Assembly (NCBI RefSeq): GCF_015561195.1
Contig: NZ_JADMSU010000003.1
Span: 125,465-189,464, forward strand
Origin: Collinsella aerofaciens
GTDB taxonomy: Bacteria; Actinomycetota; Coriobacteriia; Coriobacteriales; Coriobacteriaceae
Reading direction: 5' to 3'
DNA length: 64,000 nucleotides
Position 1 is the stretch's first letter. Every line of letters begins with the position of its first letter. Shown here piece after piece: positions 59,327-64,000 of this stretch. Made by a program: the position numbers and the translations under genes. Below the pieces are notes generated by a model that was not told the DNA's origin, ran no database searches, and worked only from the letters and a program-made list of their open reading frames with translations.

Positions 59327-59332
59327 CCCCGG

Positions 59333-59560
59333 TGGGCAAAAAACACCAAATATGAGTACTGCTGCAATGCTAGTAGCATTATTTTGCGACAAATGAACGC
59401 CTAGATAATGCACAGCCGTTCATTATCTAGGCGTTTTAGCATGGCTAAAGCCGTTTGAAACAGGCTTTTATCGCTCCCAGGCACTCAGTTAGGGCCTCAA
59501 AGGCTTGATTTTGCTGTTACTAAAATAGTTACAGTACTCATATTTGGCATTTTTTGCCCA
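59333..59560. repeat. Nested inverted repeat F, MITE-like
   Basis: Arms of 29 bases at 59333-59361 and 59532-59560 match with two mismatches. The 170-base interior contains AACGCCTAGATAATG/CATTATCTAGGCGTT (59396-59410 and 59421-59435), AATGC/GCATT and CTGTTACTA/TAGTTACAG stems. It is AT-richer than its surroundings and larger than the other nested repeats. No target duplication or transposase was found. It fills the junction of the converging tatD and pfkB genes. Confidence 0.75.
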
Positions 59561-59564
59561 CAGG

Positions 59565-59598
59565 GTCCCGGGAAGACAACAATTCGACTTCCCGGGAC
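59565..59598. terminator. Terminator-like hairpin after the PfkB gene
   Basis: GTCCCGGGAAG pairs perfectly with CTTCCCGGGAC, seven bases past the kinase stop codon. There is no U-tract. Confidence 0.65.
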
Positions 59599-59605
59599 CG
59601 CTCAA

Positions 59606-60469
59606 CTATTCAAAAATCGGCGCTCCGTGGCCCCAAGAGCCTTCCATGCCGCACACGGTCGAGGCAAACCCGGCAGCAAAGTCGAGCGCGCGCTCGATGG
59701 CCTCGGCGCCATCCTCACCACGCTTGGCGGAATCGAGATAGCACATCAAAAACGAGGTGAGGAACGAGTCACCCGCACCCATGGTGTCCTTCATATCCGT
59801 TACCGGTTTAGCCAGTTGGCGGTAATAACGCTCGCCATCGTAGGCAATGCAGCCCTCAGCGCCAGCCGTTGCCGATACAAAACGCGGACCTAGGCTCTTC
59901 ACCCATGCCAGACGCTCGCGAATCTCATCCTCGCTCGCAGCATCTGCCGCGCTAAAGAACGCGAAGTCAACGTAGGGAGCAATCTGCTCGTAGTACTCAT
60001 CGGTCGAATCATCCGAGAAGTCAAACGAAACGGTAACACCCGACGCCTTCAGCTTAGGCAGCTCACGCTCGGTAAAGCAGTAGTTACCCGAATGGACCAC
60101 ATCGAACTGTTTCATATACGCCAGATCAAAACGATCGAGCACATAGCGCGCATCACCGCGGATGCCGCCCTCGTTAGACCCCAGAAATACACGATCACCA
60201 TCGACCACAGTAACGCGTGCCGCACCATTCTCGCCGATGAGCTGCTTGCATTTGGCCAGTTCAACGTCCTCATCCTCAAGACTCGCAATCACATGCTCAG
60301 CAGCAGCGTCATTTCCAAAGATGCCCATATACGCGGAGCGCGCGGCCCCGCACTTCTTGGCATACACGGCAAAGTTCACCGCATTGCCGCCCGGATACAT
60401 CGTGTGGATATGCTCGTAGCGGTCGACGACGTTGTCGCCAAACCCCAGTGCGTTCACGTTAAATGCCAT
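59606..60469 (-). CDS. PfkB-family sugar kinase, fructoselysine 6-kinase-like
   Basis: A 287-residue ribokinase-fold kinase: GGNAVNFAVYAKKCG near the N-terminus and DTMGAGDSFLTSFL with the catalytic Asp near the C-terminus. The GFGDNVVDRY start and overall length resemble fructoselysine 6-kinase FrlD. No deglycase gene (frlB) is near, so the substrate is open. AGAGGGG precedes the ATG. Two HAD phosphatase genes lie directly upstream on the same strand. Confidence 0.82.
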   Translation of the reverse strand: MAFNVNALGFGDNVVDRYEHIHTMYPGGNAVNFAVYAKKCGAARSAYMGIFGNDAAAEHVIASLEDEDVELAKCKQLIGENGAARVTVVDGDRVFLGSNEGGIRGDARYVLDRFDLAYMKQFDVVHSGNYCFTERELPKLKASGVTVSFDFSDDSTDEYYEQIAPYVDFAFFSAADAASEDEIRERLAWVKSLGPRFVSATAGAEGCIAYDGERYYRQLAKPVTDMKDTMGAGDSFLTSFLMCYLDSAKRGEDGAEAIERALDFAAGFASTVCGMEGSWGHGAPIFE

Positions 60470-60529
60470 GACGCCGCCCCTCTCTTATGCCAACGGAATC
60501 ACTGTTGTGACAGCAGTACCGCCCAGGAT

Positions 60530-61189
60530 CTACGCGAGTTCCAGCAGGTCCGGCAGCTGATCGATAATCTTATCCGCGGCGTCCTGACTAAAGCCAAAGC
60601 GCTCCTCACGCTTGGCGATTACTGTCAGACCGGCGCGCTTGCCGGCAGTGATGCCAGGCACCGAATCCTCAACGCAGCAGCAGCGATTCGCGGGCAGTCC
60701 CAGTAGTTCCAGCGCATGCAGGTAGATGTCGGGCTCGGGCTTGCTCTCCTTAAACTGCTCGCCACTCACCACATACTCAAAGGCATCCGACAGCCCGCAG
60801 GCATTGAGTACTTCCTCGATGCTATCCATGGGCGACGAGCTGGCAAGCGCCACGCGAACGCCGCGGCGCGGCAGCTCTCGAATCGTATCCACGGCGCCTG
60901 GGTTAATCAAAGCCTGATAGTCGCGCGGACGCTTATGCGTCCACTCGTCCCAACGGGCCAACGCTTCCTCGCCAGTGAAATGTCCCTTACCGGCACGCTC
61001 AAACCAATCGATCAGCATATGCAGGAAGAACTGATGCGAGGTACCAACCTGCCCATTCAACTCCTCTTGAGTCAGGTTAAGCCCAAGCTCCTTGGCAAAC
61101 GCGGCAGTCTCGCCCAGGTAGTAATACTCGGTATCGACAATGACGCCGTCCATGTCAAAGATAACGGCGTCGAACGGAAATGCGGACAC
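60530..61189 (-). CDS. HAD-superfamily phosphatase, beta-phosphoglucomutase-like
   Basis: A 219-residue HAD hydrolase of subfamily IA with the nucleophile motif FDMDGVIVDTE, motif II ALASSSP, and CVEDSVPGITAGKRAG as motif IV. It could be a sugar phosphatase or a phosphomutase. A GTG at 61189 with GGGAGG upstream is the likely start; the longer in-frame reading runs into the terminator of the next gene. Confidence 0.87.
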   Translation of the reverse strand: MSAFPFDAVIFDMDGVIVDTEYYYLGETAAFAKELGLNLTQEELNGQVGTSHQFFLHMLIDWFERAGKGHFTGEEALARWDEWTHKRPRDYQALINPGAVDTIRELPRRGVRVALASSSPMDSIEEVLNACGLSDAFEYVVSGEQFKESKPEPDIYLHALELLGLPANRCCCVEDSVPGITAGKRAGLTVIAKREERFGFSQDAADKIIDQLPDLLELA

Positions 61190-61205
61190 GGCACCCTCCC
61201 TAAAC

Positions 61206-61231
61206 AAAAAGGCGCCCGCAAGCGGACGCCC
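61206..61231 (-). terminator. Terminator of the Cof-type gene
   Basis: On the minus strand GGGCGTCCGC pairs with GCGGGCGCC and is followed by TTTTTG. It lies just past the stop codon of the upstream phosphatase gene, so this gene and the next HAD gene may be partly separate units. Confidence 0.7.
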
Positions 61232-61253
61232 GAACCATGCACTATCGGCGATT

Positions 61254-62096
61254 CTAACCCAGCAGCTGGTCAAGTGCCACCGCAATGCCATCTTCGTTGT
61301 TGTTGGCGGTCACCATCTGCGCCACCGCCTTAACCTCGTCGACGGCGTTACCCATGGCAACACCCGTGCCTGCCCACTCAATCATGGACTTGTCGTTCTG
61401 GCCGTCGCCAAACGAAACGACCTCGCTGGCATCGATGCCCAGCTTGGACAGGGAGCCCTCGAGTGCGCGGGCCTTATCGATGCCGGGCGCCGTAAACTCA
61501 AAGTACCAGTCAGCCGTGAACATGCCCGACAGCGTCTGGGCAAAGGGAGCATACATCTGCTCGTAATGCGCCTGCAGGTACGCGGGGTCGCCCGCGGTGA
61601 GCAACTTGTCTACCGGATAGGCGTCTGCCACCTCGTGAAGACTCTCGACTTCACGGATCTTGAGATCGCAGGCATCGCGCTCGTATTTGACAATGTTCTT
61701 CTGCGAGCCGTCCGGCAGCGTAATCATGCAGCGATACGAGTCCTCTACGTGCAGGTCACGCCCAAGCGAAATCATGGGGATCACGTCAAAGTTGCGCAGG
61801 TGATCAATCAGGCGATGCAGCTCATCGACCGGCATCGCCTGGTCGAACAGCACCTCATCGGTCTGGGCATCGACCACATGCGCGCCGTTAAAAGCAACCA
61901 GCAGACCGTCATGATGCTGCAGGTCGAGCTCACGAGCAAGCGCGCGAAGGCCCCATGCGGGACGACCTGAGGCCAAGATGAGCTTAATACCCGACTCCTG
62001 CGCCGCGAGCAGCGTCTCGCGCGTGCGCGGGCTGATAACCTTTTGATCGTTGGTGAGCGTACCGTCGATATCCATTGCGATGGCTTTAATTGCCAT
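61254..62096 (-). CDS. Cof-type HAD-IIB phosphatase
   Basis: A 280-residue phosphatase: IAMDIDGTLTNDQKVI with the nucleophilic Asp, LILASGRPAWG, and the C-terminal VVSFGDGQNDKSMIEWAGTG, here quoted in part as FGDGQNDKSM. The Cof family acts on sugar phosphates, flavins or cofactor phosphates. The start at 62096 has AAGGAGG five bases upstream. Confidence 0.9.
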   Translation of the reverse strand: MAIKAIAMDIDGTLTNDQKVISPRTRETLLAAQESGIKLILASGRPAWGLRALARELDLQHHDGLLVAFNGAHVVDAQTDEVLFDQAMPVDELHRLIDHLRNFDVIPMISLGRDLHVEDSYRCMITLPDGSQKNIVKYERDACDLKIREVESLHEVADAYPVDKLLTAGDPAYLQAHYEQMYAPFAQTLSGMFTADWYFEFTAPGIDKARALEGSLSKLGIDASEVVSFGDGQNDKSMIEWAGTGVAMGNAVDEVKAVAQMVTANNNEDGIAVALDQLLG

Positions 62097-62582
62097 ATGC
62101 GCCTCCTTGCATCGTTTTTCCGTGCACCATCTTATCCGAGCCGGGGCACGTTCGCACGGTGCAGCGCATGACGGTTGCAAAACCACCCCATTTGAAAGAA
62201 GTAAAAAAGTGCTTGCAAAGACGCATCCCGACATTTAAGTTAAAAAGGACCGCCGTTGCGGTTTTAAGTAGATCGAGCATATGCAGTTTGAGTTTTAGCG
62301 TGTAAGAGAAGGAAGATCGGCAAAGTACAACCCCAAGCGTAATGACAACTTAATGAGGTAACTGCCATATGTGAGGCATCCCGGGCATTGCTGTCTCGAT
62401 TTTGAGCACAGTGCGCTCCGCCTTGCATGGGCAGCCCCACCCCGCCCCTGCAGCAACCGCCTCACGGGCTCATTGAAAACCGCATAGCGCCCCAACGTCA
62501 GCACATCACCCACGGCAAGCACATCACACCTGACAACCGACACATCAACAAACAGCACGAACATCAACCGATTGGAGAAGCT
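62097..62582. other. Divergent intergenic region, AT-richer
   Basis: About 480 bases between a phosphatase gene on the minus strand and an unknown gene on the plus strand. I see no gene. The middle is AT-richer, with GACCGCCGTTGCGGTTTT at about 62250-62267 as a weak hairpin. Direct ACATCA/CAGCACATCAC-type words recur at 62500-62560 just upstream of the next gene. No clear promoter was found. Confidence 0.5.
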
Positions 62583-63476
62583 ATGACAACCCACCGTATT
62601 GAAGACGGCAATAAAGGAAGCGTCCTGGATGCCCGCATTGAGCGAGCATCCGCAAACAAATACGACGCCGCCTTTGCCGCCGCAACCATCAAGAACTTCG
62701 CGTCGCTACCGCTTGCGACGGTCCTGGCCGGCAAGCCTCAACTGCTGAAGCGCTGCATCAAAATCATGGGCGATCCCAACATTCGCAGGCTGGCAGATCC
62801 CTATGCCCCAAATCGAGATAACGAGCCTCGCGTCCTTACTATGGGCCGCTTAGCCCATATGCTCACGGCGCTCGACACGAAACTCAAGCTCGAATGGACA
62901 CCCGACGAACGTTGCAAGCTCGAAATCAAGCGGGACGCCCTGTGCACCGCATTGTTCCTTCCGCTGAACGACCTCAAGCGCGGCAACGTCGAGCTCGATG
63001 CGCAGACCCGGCAAATGCAAATGCCCGGCACCGCGAGGCAGAAGACCCCAAGGTCCCGCACGACCGTTATCGACCGCAACCGCCATAACCAGTTGACCGC
63101 GCAGTTTTCCATCGATGAGGCAGCCGTTAGAGCCTTGGTCGACACATTGTGCCTCCTGAGCATCAACGAACTGTTCGAGGGCTATCTCGCCCTTGTCCCC
63201 GCGACGGCACCCAAGTCGGTGGCAAAAATCATCGAGACCTGCAGGCACCAGTTTGGGCGCCATCGCAACGACGAGGAAATGAACGCCAGCATCGTGCGGT
63301 ACTACAAGGCCCATTACACAAACGGCGAACGCGCCCCAGTGGAGCATCAGCTACGGCTCGCATACACCACGCCCATCGCAACGCTCCATCGCTTTGGAGC
63401 CCTTGACATCCGCGAGCCGCACGAACAGGCGGCATGCCCCGAAACCGAGCTCGATCGTAGGCTCGGACGAACCTGA
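62583..63476 (+). CDS. Uncharacterised protein next to a ClpP paralogue
   Basis: A 297-residue protein with TTGGAGAAG before the ATG. It is highly charged, with no signal peptide or membrane helix. N-terminal half: mostly helical, with ANKYDAAFAAATIKNFASLP. The middle is basic (about residues 145-165, KTPRSRTTVIDRNRHN), which suggests nucleic-acid contact. I do not recognise a family. The downstream ClpP-type gene begins 65 bases later on the same strand. Confidence 0.7.
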   Translation: MTTHRIEDGNKGSVLDARIERASANKYDAAFAAATIKNFASLPLATVLAGKPQLLKRCIKIMGDPNIRRLADPYAPNRDNEPRVLTMGRLAHMLTALDTKLKLEWTPDERCKLEIKRDALCTALFLPLNDLKRGNVELDAQTRQMQMPGTARQKTPRSRTTVIDRNRHNQLTAQFSIDEAAVRALVDTLCLLSINELFEGYLALVPATAPKSVAKIIETCRHQFGRHRNDEEMNASIVRYYKAHYTNGERAPVEHQLRLAYTTPIATLHRFGALDIREPHEQAACPETELDRRLGRT

Positions 63477-63541
63477 TAGCTCGCCCGCCCTCGGCGGGCA
63501 GCAACCCATCCCACAACACAACCAACCAGAAAGGAGTCCTC

Positions 63542-64000
63542 ATGGACACTTGTCAATCCCCCATCATCAGCCCCCTCACCATGCGCGAATCCGCCCGAGG
63601 CATCACGCTCACCAGCATCTATGACGAGATGCTCGCCCGCCGCGAGCTCTCCGTCATGGGAAACATCGAAACCTCGATGGCCCACGACCTTTGCCAGCAG
63701 ATCCGCCTGCTCGATGCCACTGACCCCTGCCGTCCCATCACCATATTCATCGCCAGCACCGGAGGAAGTGTGCGAGCGGGTCTTGCGATCTATGACACCA
63801 TGCAGCTCGCATCGTGCCCCGTCCACACCGTCTGCCTCGAATTTGCCGCATCCATGGGCGCCGTGATCTTTATGGGCGGCGACGATCGCCGTATGGCTCC
63901 CCATGCAGAGCTCATGATTCACGACCCGTTGATCCCCCAAGGGGCAGGCGGCTCGGCGCTCGCGATGCAGGAGACCAGCCGGCGCCTCATGCAGACCCGC
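63542..64000 (+). CDS. ClpP-like serine protease, truncated by window edge
   Basis: The first 153 codons of a ClpP/crotonase-fold protease; the rest lies outside. AAAGGAG precedes the ATG. The oxyanion segment STGGSVRAGLAIYD, the catalytic Ser about residue 104 in EFAASMGAV and His about 127 in LMIHDPL are all present. It is divergent from housekeeping ClpP (for example CLEFAASMG in place of the usual GQAASMG) and has an N-terminal extension. It may be a specialised paralogue working with the unknown protein upstream. Confidence 0.85.
   Translation, partial: MDTCQSPIISPLTMRESARGITLTSIYDEMLARRELSVMGNIETSMAHDLCQQIRLLDATDPCRPITIFIASTGGSVRAGLAIYDTMQLASCPVHTVCLEFAASMGAVIFMGGDDRRMAPHAELMIHDPLIPQGAGGSALAMQETSRRLMQTR

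Noticed and set aside
1-64000. CRISPR arrays, rRNA genes, prophage modules and insertion sequences
   Set aside because: No regularly spaced repeat cluster, rRNA-like stretch, phage structural gene or transposase was found on either strand.

Overview
The window is high-G+C chromosomal DNA with dense genes on both strands. It suggests an anaerobic, fermentative actinobacterium of the Coriobacteriia, most likely Collinsella or a close relative. That assignment is an inference from gene content (arginine deiminase, pta with two acetate kinases, L-lactate dehydrogenase, ECF transporters, LPxTG anchoring, an Asp racemase/D-Asp-ligase-type pair) and base composition; no rRNA or tRNA gene is present to confirm it. 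No CRISPR array, prophage or complete insertion sequence was found.

Layout. 1-4.4 kb: two almost identical arginine deiminase genes flank an ArcT-like transaminase, and both carry promoter-distal 21-bp-phased direct repeats. 4.9-11.2 kb: polyphosphate kinase, RlmD/RumA-type methyltransferase, DJ-1/PfpI protein, Maf pyrophosphatase, P1-family peptidase. 11.2-13.8 kb: two nested hairpins, then a GT2 glycosyltransferase and UDP-galactopyranose mutase. 14-17.9 kb: pta converging on two tandem acetate kinases. 18-24.4 kb: MFS and LysR genes, HIT protein, exonuclease VII, YugP-type protease, RNase D. 24.4-27.7 kb: lipid kinase and a wall-anchored C69 dipeptidase. 27.8-32.1 kb: a Trp-codon leader peptide and attenuator, then two S components, a fused double ATPase and a T component of a probable tryptophan ECF transporter. 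32.1-34.3 kb: aspartate racemase and D-aspartate-ligase-like ATP-grasp enzyme. 34.4-39.4 kb: MOSC protein, secreted coiled-coil wall protein, Ser/Thr kinase with an HTH partner, FxLYD protein. 39.4-44.8 kb: M20 deacetylase divergent from a lysine-riboswitch-controlled lysA-dapA (fused), dapB, dapH operon. 45-56 kb: nucleoid protein, DUF2974 hydrolase, ldh, aminotransferase, NAD synthetase, two uncharacterised proteins, EttA. 56.3-62.1 kb: SdpI/ArsR pair, a 28-aa hydrophobic peptide, TcdA, TatD, PfkB kinase and two HAD phosphatases. 62.6-64 kb: an unknown protein and a ClpP paralogue cut by the window edge.

Themes. Amino-acid supply is the main one: arginine catabolism, tryptophan uptake under attenuation, and lysine synthesis under an L-box. 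Central fermentation (acetate, lactate) and envelope building form the second. RNA-level control is unusually visible: a ribosome-dependent attenuator, a riboswitch, a hairpin that buries a Shine-Dalgarno sequence, and a family of long nested inverted repeats, mostly at convergent gene ends. The best candidates for new biology are the lysA-dapA fusion with an internal ribosome site, the Trp attenuator on an ECF transporter, the arcA gene-conversion pair with its phased repeats, and the small-ORF locus at 57.4 kb.
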